From CAVRQM01 sp963756975 (GTDB lineage: Bacteria; Pseudomonadota; Alphaproteobacteria; Acetobacterales; Acetobacteraceae), in contig CAVWPS010000001.1 in NCBI GenBank assembly GCA_963756975.1, positions 434,001 through 498,000 of the forward strand: a DNA stretch of 64,000 bases, in the 5' to 3' direction. A program made the position numbers and the translations under genes. This document shows, in pieces, positions 24,673-32,685 of this stretch. The notes under the pieces were generated by a model. That model was not told the DNA's origin. It saw nothing but the letters and a program-made list of their open reading frames with translations, and did no database searches. Position 1 is the stretch's first letter; each line of letters starts with the position of its first letter.

Positions 24673-26721
24673 TCAGCCCGCCGACCGCATGGCGGGGCGA
24701 ACCCGGCGGTTCGCGTGCTTGATGGCCGAGACGCGCGGCATCCAGCGGTAGCAGCCGGTGGCCTTCAGATAGAATTCCAGCGGTCCGTCGCTGGGCTCGA
24801 CCGCGACCCGGCCCCGCTCGAACGCGTTCCGGGCCAGCACCACCGGTGTCGGCTCGATCGTAAACGCGCGCTCATAGCCGCAGTCGCGGCAAGCGGCCAC
24901 CGCCGCGTCGCTCCGGGCGCCGTACGGGAATGCGAACAGCGTCGGTTCGCGGCCGGTCAGCCCCGCGATGTCCTGACGCGACCGGACCAGCTCCTGCCGG
25001 ACCGCATCGGGCGTCAGAACCGGCAGATGAGGGTGGGTGACGGTGTGCGACCCCAGGGTCACAAGCTCGGGATCGATCGCGGCGAGCCGGTCCGCGCTCG
25101 CGACCCGGTCGTCGTTCACCACACGATTGTCCATGGTCCAGGACGGGCCGTTGCCGATATGCCCGGTGGGCACGAAGATCGTGCACGGGAAGCCGTGACT
25201 CGCGAGGATCGGCAAGGCGTGGTCGAGCACGCTGACGAAGGCGTCGTCGAACGTGATCGCCACGACGGGGCGCCCGTCGGCCACGCCGTCGCCGGTCCAG
25301 TCGGCCCGGACCACCCGCGCCCATCGCGCCAGCTGCCGCATCTGCCGCGCGAACCCCGCCGCGCACTCGGCCTTCACGCCGTGATAATATAGGATGTTCA
25401 TGTCGGCGAGGCGCGGCCGGCCGAGCGCCTTGGCGACCGACCGACCGGTCAGCAAGACCGAGCATGCACCGGCGCTGATCGCGATCTTCGCGAGGTCCTT
25501 GGCCGCGAGCCGGCGGTGGCGGACGCGTGGCGGGGCAGCGCCCGGTCCGTCCGCCATGCGCGTGTGGGCGCTCATCACCATGTCGGGTCTGCCGTCCCGG
25601 TCGAGCAATCCGGCCACCAGGCCGCGGGCGGCCGCCCGCAGGCTGCCGAACTCACCTCGCCGCGCATGATCGGCGAGTTCCAGGACTTCGATCAGCGCCA
25701 TCCAGGCCAGCCACCACCCATAGTAGCGGCGGACGAACAGCAGCCGGTTGCGGAAATCGAGGTAGGTCGTGAGAGACGACTGGCCCCGCCGCGACGAGGG
25801 GCTGCCGGTCGTCGTTCCGCATTCGTGGATCACGATCGACTGGCTCGCGTAACCGATCGGACTGCGGCGCTTGGCCCGCATGCCCCATTCGAGGTCCTCG
25901 AAATACAGGAAGTAGCGCTCGTCCATCAGCCCGATATGCATGATGCACGACCGGGTGACATACACCGAGGCCCCGGACGCGGCGTCCAGCCTGCCCTCGA
26001 CGAGGTCGGCCGGTTGCGCCGGCACGACCGGTCCCAGCCGGTCCACCGCCGCCGTCGCCCCGCGCCACCGGCGCCAGGCAAGCCCGCGCATCTGCACGTA
26101 TTCCTGATCGAATTCCGTGACGAGGCGGCTTCCCACCATGCAGCGGTCGTGCCGGCCGGCGTAGATCTTCAGTTCCCGCAACGCGTCCGGTGCCGGCTCG
26201 GTGTCCGGGTTGAGGACCCACGCGCCCGGCCACCGCGTATCCTCGAGCAGCGGGCCGAGGAAGGAGTTCACGCCGCCGGCATAGCCGAGATTCGCCGTGG
26301 CCTCCCCCAGTTGGACGCGGACGGGCGGGCTATCCGGTGCCCGGCGCAACCGCAGGTTCGCGATCCTGGAGAGCCGTGGGGCCGAGAGCCTCGGGACGTC
26401 GGCCAACTCGGTCTCGATGTCGCAGACGCCGGCGGGTCCGGTCAGTGTCGAAAGTTGCTCGTCGAACGCGGCCGGGCCGCCGTTCTCGCAAATGAAGACG
26501 GCGAACGCCGGATCGGGCCGCATCCGGGACAACGCGCTCAAACAGCGCAAGACATCCCCGGCATTGCGGAACGCCACGATCAGGACGGGGATCGCTGGCC
26601 CCGGCATCACGAACAAACTGCCCGGCGCGGGCATGGGGCTCGCCATGACGCCGGCACCGGCACTTGCTGCACTGGCATCGGCGAACGGCGCGCCCGGGGT
26701 GTGGTGTTCAATGTCGGCCAT
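24673..26721 (-). CDS. Bifunctional GT2 glycosyltransferase-polysaccharide deacetylase fusion
   Basis: The 682-residue protein joins two domains. Residues about 44-350 are a GT2 domain (IPVLIVAFRNAGDVLRCLS, LGYAGGVNSFL, WVLNPDTEPAPDAL, YFLYFEDLEWGMRAKR). Residues about 440-640 are a NodB-type deacetylase with TFDDAF at 490-494, metal ligand candidates Asp491/492 and His559/His563 (GSHTVTHPHL), and FAFPYGARSD. No signal peptide is seen, so deacetylation would occur in the cytosol on a nucleotide- or lipid-linked sugar, or the order suggests coupling of GlcNAc addition and N-deacetylation. GAGG precedes ATG 26721 by 5 bases. Six bases separate it from the acyltransferase upstream. Confidence 0.88.
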   Translation of the reverse strand: MADIEHHTPGAPFADASAASAGAGVMASPMPAPGSLFVMPGPAIPVLIVAFRNAGDVLRCLSALSRMRPDPAFAVFICENGGPAAFDEQLSTLTGPAGVCDIETELADVPRLSAPRLSRIANLRLRRAPDSPPVRVQLGEATANLGYAGGVNSFLGPLLEDTRWPGAWVLNPDTEPAPDALRELKIYAGRHDRCMVGSRLVTEFDQEYVQMRGLAWRRWRGATAAVDRLGPVVPAQPADLVEGRLDAASGASVYVTRSCIMHIGLMDERYFLYFEDLEWGMRAKRRSPIGYASQSIVIHECGTTTGSPSSRRGQSSLTTYLDFRNRLLFVRRYYGWWLAWMALIEVLELADHARRGEFGSLRAAARGLVAGLLDRDGRPDMVMSAHTRMADGPGAAPPRVRHRRLAAKDLAKIAISAGACSVLLTGRSVAKALGRPRLADMNILYYHGVKAECAAGFARQMRQLARWARVVRADWTGDGVADGRPVVAITFDDAFVSVLDHALPILASHGFPCTIFVPTGHIGNGPSWTMDNRVVNDDRVASADRLAAIDPELVTLGSHTVTHPHLPVLTPDAVRQELVRSRQDIAGLTGREPTLFAFPYGARSDAAVAACRDCGYERAFTIEPTPVVLARNAFERGRVAVEPSDGPLEFYLKATGCYRWMPRVSAIKHANRRVRPAMRSAG

Positions 26722-26727
26722 ACCGCC

Positions 26728-27588
26728 TCACATGCCGAACACGGCCGCCTCGGTATAGCTCAGGTCGGCGCTGCGCGACCTGACTGCACCTTTGGCGTAG
26801 ATCGGGAGCTTGTTGGGAAAGTGCCGGCCCGCCATGCCGCGCAACGGCCGGTCGGTGCCGGCGATCAGCAGGGGCATGCCGTGCCGCGCCAGCGTCCGGC
26901 CGAGCGGTCCCGCGAACCGCTCCAGCACTTCGGGCGACGGGCTGTGGATCAGCATCGCGCACGGAATGCGCCCGAGCCGCAGCACCCGGCGGCGGAAGAC
27001 GAAACCATGTCCGCCGCCCGGCGCGTCCAGCCACAGGCTGAGGCAGCCGAACCGGGCATGGTCGACGAGCATCCGGGCCTCGGCCTGGTCGGTGCCGGCC
27101 GGCGGTGTCCACCCTTCGCCCACGACCGTGACCCGCACCCCGCGCCGGACCGGCGCCAGCGTCGGGATCCCGACGAAACAGCCGGACCGGACGTGCTTGA
27201 ACCCCTGCGCCACGATGATCGGCACCGTGTGCACCGCCGGCGAGACGTTGACGAACACCGTCGCGTCGCTCTTGACCGCCCGCGACACCAGCATCGAGGC
27301 GTAGGCGCAGAACTCGGGCCGCACGTACCAGCTCGACAGGTTGCTGCGCTCGGCGTCTGGCGCCGCATGGATCAGCAGCACCACACCGACCGGCACCCCG
27401 TCGACGACCAGCAACGACCCGATCCGCGGCACGCCTTTGCCGAGCGCGCCCTCGGCGGGCACCTGCGCGACAAGCCGCTCGACCCCATCCCGCCAGTAGC
27501 GCCGGGTCCGCTCCGGAAACCCCTCGCACAGGAGATCGACCACCACGGGCAGATCGGCGGCCGTGATCCCGCGACACGCGAGCCGCAT
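26728..27588 (-). CDS. GNAT-like acyltransferase next to carrier protein
   Basis: The 286-residue protein starts with a GNAT-like segment (ITAADLPVVVDLLCEGFPER) and core strand SLLVVDGVPVGVVLLIH, followed by SSWYVRPEFCAYASML. The second half is less typical (HTVPIIVAQGFKHVRSG; HGFVFRRRVLRLGRIPCAML). It begins three bases after the carrier-protein stop, so the two are almost surely coupled. I infer transfer of the carrier-bound aminoacyl or acyl group to a sugar amine or hydroxyl of the EPS unit. The downstream partner is a deacetylase fusion that could expose that amine. The family match is moderate. Confidence 0.65.
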   Translation of the reverse strand: MRLACRGITAADLPVVVDLLCEGFPERTRRYWRDGVERLVAQVPAEGALGKGVPRIGSLLVVDGVPVGVVLLIHAAPDAERSNLSSWYVRPEFCAYASMLVSRAVKSDATVFVNVSPAVHTVPIIVAQGFKHVRSGCFVGIPTLAPVRRGVRVTVVGEGWTPPAGTDQAEARMLVDHARFGCLSLWLDAPGGGHGFVFRRRVLRLGRIPCAMLIHSPSPEVLERFAGPLGRTLARHGMPLLIAGTDRPLRGMAGRHFPNKLPIYAKGAVRSRSADLSYTEAAVFGM

Positions 27589-27591
27589 CGC

Positions 27592-27924
27592 TCAGGCCTG
27601 CGGGATATCGGACCGGCAGCGTCTCACCAACGCCGCGAGCGTCGCGACAGACCGGAACGTCTCCGGGGTGATGTCCGCTTGCGGGACCTCGAAATCGAAC
27701 TCGCGCTCAAGCGACAGCAGAAGCGTCACCATGTCGATCGATGCGACGCCGATCTCCGCCAGCGAGTCATCGTCGAGGATCGGTCTAGCCGGCGCCCTGG
27801 AACCCAGCACCCCGGCCACCAGCCCTCGCACCCTGTCCAGGATGCCGCCGTCCGCGACGACGCCCTGGGTCTGTTGCGGGGAAATCTGCGGGGCAGTCTG
27901 GGATGGAAGCATTTGCACGCGCAT
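27592..27924 (-). CDS. Acyl/aminoacyl carrier protein
   Basis: The 110-residue protein has a variable 25-residue N-terminal extension and a PP-binding four-helix domain. The phosphopantetheine site is Ser62 in DSLAEIGVASIDMVTLLLSL, followed by acidic helix II-III segments (EREFDFEVPQADITPETF). It is much longer at the N-terminus than fatty-acid AcpP and lacks its DSLDxVEL form, so it is a dedicated carrier. It is the likely partner of the aaRS-like ligase 7 kb away in the same locus. AGGA is close before ATG 27924. A 144-base gap to the flippase gene upstream may contain a promoter. Confidence 0.88.
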   Translation of the reverse strand: MRVQMLPSQTAPQISPQQTQGVVADGGILDRVRGLVAGVLGSRAPARPILDDDSLAEIGVASIDMVTLLLSLEREFDFEVPQADITPETFRSVATLAALVRRCRSDIPQA

Positions 27925-28068
27925 AATCCTACTTTGAACCCATGGCGATCAGATACCGCGACATAGAACCGCAGCTTTGGCAAACCTTTGCTAGAACGAT
28001 ACGATGGCTCATGTGCTTTCGGAATGCAAGGGTGACGATTTGATCACAGCAATATACCGGCCAGGCTC

Positions 28069-29583
28069 TTACGTCGGCCTGAGGCGGAGGCGGACCGCCG
28101 AGGTGACTCGGCGCGCGGCCGACACGGCCTCCGTGATCACCACCGTCTCCCGACGGATCAGCCAGGCCAGCAGGCCGAGCGTCGCGACCAGCAGCGCCGC
28201 GCCGAGCGGATAGCGCCAGACGGTGCCGGCCGACCCGCCCAGCACCGCGGTCCAGCCCACGATCACCGTGTCACCCGCGACAAGTGCCGCGAGCCGGTCG
28301 AACGTGGCCCAGACGTTGCGGTGGGTCGCCCGGTTCAGCAACAGCAGCGCCACGGCGGCCGCGACCAACTCGCCGGCCAGGAAACCGGCGACGATGCCGG
28401 TGATGCCGCCCACCAGCCAGAGCCCGGCGAAGGCGCCCGGGAAGATCAGGATGTGGGCCATGTTGCTGAACAGCACCGTGTCGCTGCGGCCCAGCGCCAG
28501 AGCCGTCGTCGTGGGCCAGGTCAGCACGAAGCGAGTGGTTTGCAACACGCCGATCAGGCTGATCAGCAGGGCGCCCTGCGCGAACCGCGCCCCGAACAGG
28601 ATCGGCACCAGCGGGGGTGCCACCAGCGCGAACCCGGCACCCATGGCGAGCGCCAGGAGCAGGCTCTGGCCACCCATCAGGTCGCTGACGCGATCGCGGG
28701 CCACCGGGCTGTCCCGCCGCCCCGCGATGATCGGGATGAACAGCGCGTGCAGGTAGTTCGCCACCACGGCGGCCGGATAGTAGATCAGCAGGATGATCGC
28801 CGAATAATAACCGAGCGCGGTGAGGCCGAGCTGATGGCCGACGATCACCCGGTCGCCCTGCGAGACGACGAACAGCATCAGCCCGTTCAGCATCAGCGGT
28901 GCCGCGAAGCGCGCCAGCCGGGGCGCGTGCAAGGCGTCCCAGCCGAGGCGGTATGGCCGCTTCGCGAGCAGCTGCGAACAGACGACGAGGACGACCGACC
29001 GCGCGATCAGGCCATAGGCGACCGCCATGAACGTGGGGCTGAGCCAAGCGGCCAGCACGGCGCCGGACAGGCCGGCGATTTCGGCCGCGATCATGCAGAT
29101 CGCCTCGCCCCTGAAATCGTGATGGCGCTGAGCTCGCCTGATGTCGAGGTTGAGGAAGCCCGCGATCAGCGGCGACAGCGCGATCGTCGCCAGACCGGCC
29201 GCGAGCGCCGGGGTGCCGTAGAATGCGGCAATCGGGATTGCGAACACCGCCAGTCCGGCGCTCACCGTAAGGCCCCGGCCGAGCAGCACGAGCTGCACCA
29301 GGCGCTGCACCGCGGGCAGGTCGCCGTCGCGGTCCTGGATCAGGAAGCGGTCGCTCCCGGTGTCGCTGATCAGGTCGAAGAAGCCCGCCGTGACCGTCAG
29401 CGCGGCCGCCAGGCCGAGTTGCTGCGGCCCCAGCAAGCGCGCCAGCGCCACGTAGCGCAACAGGGCGAAGGCCTGCGCCAGGACGGTCGCGGACAGATAC
29501 AGCAACCCGCCGCGCCGGGCCGGGGCATAATGCGCGCCCTGATCGGTCGAAACGGCCACATCCGGATCGGGTCGCGCTGTCAT
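28069..29583 (-). CDS. Wzx-type polysaccharide flippase
   Basis: The 504-residue polytopic protein has about 12-14 membrane helices and an N-terminal RGGLLYLSATVLAQAFALLRYVALARLLGP, the usual opening of the oligosaccharide flippase (MOP) family. It moves undecaprenyl-PP-linked repeat units across the inner membrane. ATG 29583 is chosen; an upstream ATG at 29658 would abut the divergent glycosyltransferase and leave no promoter space. It heads the minus-strand group flippase, carrier protein, acyltransferase, GT2-deacetylase. Confidence 0.9.
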   Translation of the reverse strand: MTARPDPDVAVSTDQGAHYAPARRGGLLYLSATVLAQAFALLRYVALARLLGPQQLGLAAALTVTAGFFDLISDTGSDRFLIQDRDGDLPAVQRLVQLVLLGRGLTVSAGLAVFAIPIAAFYGTPALAAGLATIALSPLIAGFLNLDIRRAQRHHDFRGEAICMIAAEIAGLSGAVLAAWLSPTFMAVAYGLIARSVVLVVCSQLLAKRPYRLGWDALHAPRLARFAAPLMLNGLMLFVVSQGDRVIVGHQLGLTALGYYSAIILLIYYPAAVVANYLHALFIPIIAGRRDSPVARDRVSDLMGGQSLLLALAMGAGFALVAPPLVPILFGARFAQGALLISLIGVLQTTRFVLTWPTTTALALGRSDTVLFSNMAHILIFPGAFAGLWLVGGITGIVAGFLAGELVAAAVALLLLNRATHRNVWATFDRLAALVAGDTVIVGWTAVLGGSAGTVWRYPLGAALLVATLGLLAWLIRRETVVITEAVSAARRVTSAVRLRLRPT

Positions 29584-29658
29584 GTCAGAACGCCCATCAA
29601 GAGTTACGATTCCGGGAGCGTCTCTTACCCGCAAACCACGATTGTGTAGAAGACGCAC

Positions 29659-30927
29659 ATGGCATCACCCCGCGAAATACTGAAGCGCGCATTACCGGGT
29701 TTCGCACGCGAGGCCGTCGTTCGCGCGCGCGCCTGGGCCGCGCCGCCGCCGATGGAGGATATCGGCCTGCACGACTACGTGGCGGAACCGGACCCGGATC
29801 CAGGACGGCGGCTGACCTTGGTCATCCCGAGCGTGGCGGCCGCCACGGCGTTCGGCGGCGTCACGACGGCGCTCGAAATATTCTGCGAGATCGGCAAGCG
29901 CACCGGCGCGAGCCTTCGCATCCTGCTCGACGAGTTCGGACGCGCGGACGACCGGAGCGTGGTCGACAAGATCGCCCGTCGCGCGGGCGTCGACCCCGCG
30001 TCGGTCGACATCGTGCCGAGGGTCGCCTGGACGCCGCGCGTGACGATGCGCGCCGCCGACGTGCTGGTCAGCTATCATTCATGGATCACGCTCAACATTC
30101 AGGCGCTGCTGCGCGAGCAGGTCCGCCTGTTCGGTGGCGCGCCACGCCCCTTCCTCTACGCCATCCAGGAATACGAGCCGCTGTTCTACGAGATGTCGTC
30201 CACCCACATGATGGCCCGCGCGGCGTTCGACACCGCGTGGCCGTGCTGGGGCATCTTCAACAGTGGCGAACTGCACGAGTTTTTCGCGGCACAAGGCCAC
30301 CGGACGGCCCGGGCCTTCGTGTTCGAGCCGGTGCTGTCGGCCAGCCTGCGTCCGTTCCTGGGCGGTGACGCGCCGGAGAAGACGCGACGCATTCTGGTCT
30401 ATGGCCGTCCGTCGATCCCGCGAAACTGCTTTCCGGCGATCGAGAAAGGGTTGCGGCAATGGGCGGTCCGCTACCCCGAACACGCGATGTGGGAGGTGGT
30501 GTCGGCCGGCCTTGCGCATCCGCCGGTGCGCTTCGCCCCGAACCGCGCGGCGCGATCGCTCGGCAAGCTGTCGCTCGACGATTACGCGGCGTTGCTGCGC
30601 GGGTCGGCCGTCGGGTTGTCGCTGATGGCGTCGCCGCACCCGAGCTATCCGCCGCTCGAGATGGCGCATTTCGGCCTGCGCACGGTGACCAACAGCTACG
30701 CCAACAAGGACCTGTCGCGCAGCCACCCGAATATCCTGTCCGTGAACGACATCGCGCCCGCGACCATCGCCGACGCGCTGGCCGCGGCGTGCCGCGGTTT
30801 CGAGGCGGAGCCCCATGCCGGATGGACCGCGCCGACCGCGCGCCCGTCGTTCCTGGCGGCCGGGCCGCTGCCGTGCCTCGACGCGATCGCGGAGGCTCTG
30901 ACCCATGAGGTCTGGGCCGCCGCATAA
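29659..30927 (+). CDS. WsaF-like glycosyltransferase (GT4 fold)
   Basis: The 422-residue protein resembles the rhamnosyltransferase WsaF family. The N-terminal domain has LTLVIPSVAAATAFGGVTTA; the middle has FLYAIQEYEPLFYEMSS, typical of WsaF; the C-terminal donor-binding half has RRILVYGRPSIPRNCF and LSLMASPHPSYPPLEMAHFG then TNSYANKDLS. The Glu in PPLEMAHFG corresponds to the GT4 phosphate-binding region. It is divergent from the flippase gene, 75 bases between starts. Rhamnose as donor is a family-based guess. Confidence 0.82.
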   Translation: MASPREILKRALPGFAREAVVRARAWAAPPPMEDIGLHDYVAEPDPDPGRRLTLVIPSVAAATAFGGVTTALEIFCEIGKRTGASLRILLDEFGRADDRSVVDKIARRAGVDPASVDIVPRVAWTPRVTMRAADVLVSYHSWITLNIQALLREQVRLFGGAPRPFLYAIQEYEPLFYEMSSTHMMARAAFDTAWPCWGIFNSGELHEFFAAQGHRTARAFVFEPVLSASLRPFLGGDAPEKTRRILVYGRPSIPRNCFPAIEKGLRQWAVRYPEHAMWEVVSAGLAHPPVRFAPNRAARSLGKLSLDDYAALLRGSAVGLSLMASPHPSYPPLEMAHFGLRTVTNSYANKDLSRSHPNILSVNDIAPATIADALAAACRGFEAEPHAGWTAPTARPSFLAAGPLPCLDAIAEALTHEVWAAA

Positions 30928-30998
30928 CCGGGAAACGATGCGCCGGGCCGGCGGGAAAATGCTACTCTGGCGCTGACGGTTCTCATTTTGAGGTGTCG

Positions 30999-32387
30999 AT
31001 GATGTCGGGGTCCGCCCAGACCGGATGGTGGGACGAGGCGATGCGCCAGCCCCAGCGTGTCGCAGCACCGCTGTTCCCTGCCTTGCTCGCGGTCGCGGCG
31101 TTGTTGCCGCAGGGCCTCAATGTCCGGCCCGGCGGCATTCTGCTGACAATGCCCCGGCTGGTGCTGATCGCGGCGTTGCCGATGATCGTCATGCGGCTGA
31201 TCCGGCCGGTCGCGGGATCGTCGTTCCGGTTCGGCCGATGCGACACGGTCGTGCTGTTCGCCGCGTTCTGGATGTTTCTTGCGGTCACCATGACCCAGGG
31301 CATCGGCCGGGCGGCGGTCGGGTCGAGCGTCATGATCCTCGAATTCTGCGGTGGATATTTCCTGATCCGGACCGGCCTGAACCGTCCCGGCGAGGCGGTC
31401 GCGGTGGCCCGGCTGCTCGCCACCGTCATCGCCATCGACGGCGTGCTCTCGATCCTCGACGTGCTGCAAAACCGCCCGGTCCTGCTCGATCTCGCCGACG
31501 CCCTGACCGGCTACGATCAGGCGTGGCAGGAAGACTACCGGCACGGGATGATGCGCGCGCTCGGGATGCAAGAGCATCCGATCATGCTGGGCACCGTCAG
31601 CGTGTTCGGCTGCGTGATCTCGCTCGTGCTGATGCGCGGCATCCGGCGCGCGGCGACGTTCGCGGGCTGCATGATCGGGCTCGTCACGTCGGACTCCTCG
31701 GCCCCGATCCTCGGCTTCATGCTGCTTTGCGCGCTGCTGACCTACCAGGCGATCATGGCCTCGTTCGCTGGCCGCTGGCGGCTGTTGCTGTTCGGCAGCA
31801 TCGCGCTGTTCACCGCATTCGCGATCGTCCACCCCAACCCGTTCTCGTTCCTCATCATGCACACCGCGTCGGTGCCGCAGGACGGGTTCTACCGGCTGCT
31901 CATCTGGAACCTGGTCGGGCCGCTGGTGATGGCGAGCCCGCTGTTCGGCCTGGGGCTGGAGAGCGACTTCGCCGCGAGATTTCAGGTCAACAACACGATC
32001 GATTGCTTCTGGCTCGCCTCGGCGGTCAATTTCGGCATCATCGGTTCGGCGCTGTTCGGGCTTACCCTGCTGACATCCTGCGGCAACGCGGTCCGGCGGC
32101 GGCCCGGCGGTGCGACGACCGAGGACGACGTCCGGCTCGGACGCGCACTCGGAATCATCATATTTCTTTATTTCTTTATCGGTATGACAGTGCATTTCTG
32201 GGGCACCGTCTGGATACTCCTGGGCACGGTCGCCGCGATGCGTATGCACCTCGGAGACATGTCCGGAGTTGAACCGGAATCCGGGGACTCTCATTACAAG
32301 ACCGAGTATTTCGGCCGCGATCAGGACGCCGGTCGCGACTTCGAACACTTGGGCGACGCAGGGTTCGAGCCGAGCGGCGATGACTGA
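30999..32387 (+). CDS. Wzy-like O-antigen/EPS polymerase
   Basis: The 462-residue polytopic membrane protein has about 11 hydrophobic helices and a long periplasmic loop after VLQNRPVLLDLADAL containing MMRALGMQEHPIMLG, as in O-antigen polymerase/ligase proteins. NPFSFLIMHTASVPQDGFYRL continues the fold. It joins repeat units at the periplasmic face. GAGG at 30990-30993 precedes ATG 30999 by 5 bases, so the GTG at 30993 is not used. A charged 60-residue C-terminal tail is unusual. Wzy families are divergent, so the call rests on topology, loop motif and context. Confidence 0.82.
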   Translation: MMSGSAQTGWWDEAMRQPQRVAAPLFPALLAVAALLPQGLNVRPGGILLTMPRLVLIAALPMIVMRLIRPVAGSSFRFGRCDTVVLFAAFWMFLAVTMTQGIGRAAVGSSVMILEFCGGYFLIRTGLNRPGEAVAVARLLATVIAIDGVLSILDVLQNRPVLLDLADALTGYDQAWQEDYRHGMMRALGMQEHPIMLGTVSVFGCVISLVLMRGIRRAATFAGCMIGLVTSDSSAPILGFMLLCALLTYQAIMASFAGRWRLLLFGSIALFTAFAIVHPNPFSFLIMHTASVPQDGFYRLLIWNLVGPLVMASPLFGLGLESDFAARFQVNNTIDCFWLASAVNFGIIGSALFGLTLLTSCGNAVRRRPGGATTEDDVRLGRALGIIIFLYFFIGMTVHFWGTVWILLGTVAAMRMHLGDMSGVEPESGDSHYKTEYFGRDQDAGRDFEHLGDAGFEPSGDD

Positions 32388-32685
32388 GGTCCAGATCCGG
32401 TTCGCAATGGGATTTGACACAATCTAATTGATTCACGGCAACCTGCGGACCGGCTGATCGACGGTTAACGGCGGGTTCATGGCACGTTCCGTCAAATTGG
32501 CTGGCCTCGAAAATAGCGCGGTAATTCGGCGAAGGGTCACCGAATGTCATCGTGTTCGAGTGGACGTTTGATCTGAGTAAGCTTTCATAAGGTTGTGGCC
32601 GCTAGGTTGAAACCAAGCGCCGACACCGTCGGAAGTGACTCGGAGACATCAACAAACGCCCGCCAACACGAGGAACGTTACGAAC
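32388..32685. promoter_or_regulatory. Probable promoter region of the large secreted protein
   Basis: About 300 bases of lower GC than the flanks. TTGACA occurs at about 32415 but without a clear -10 at standard spacing. AGGA at 32671-32674 is the ribosome site of the next gene. No coding frame with sensible composition is seen. Confidence 0.35.
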
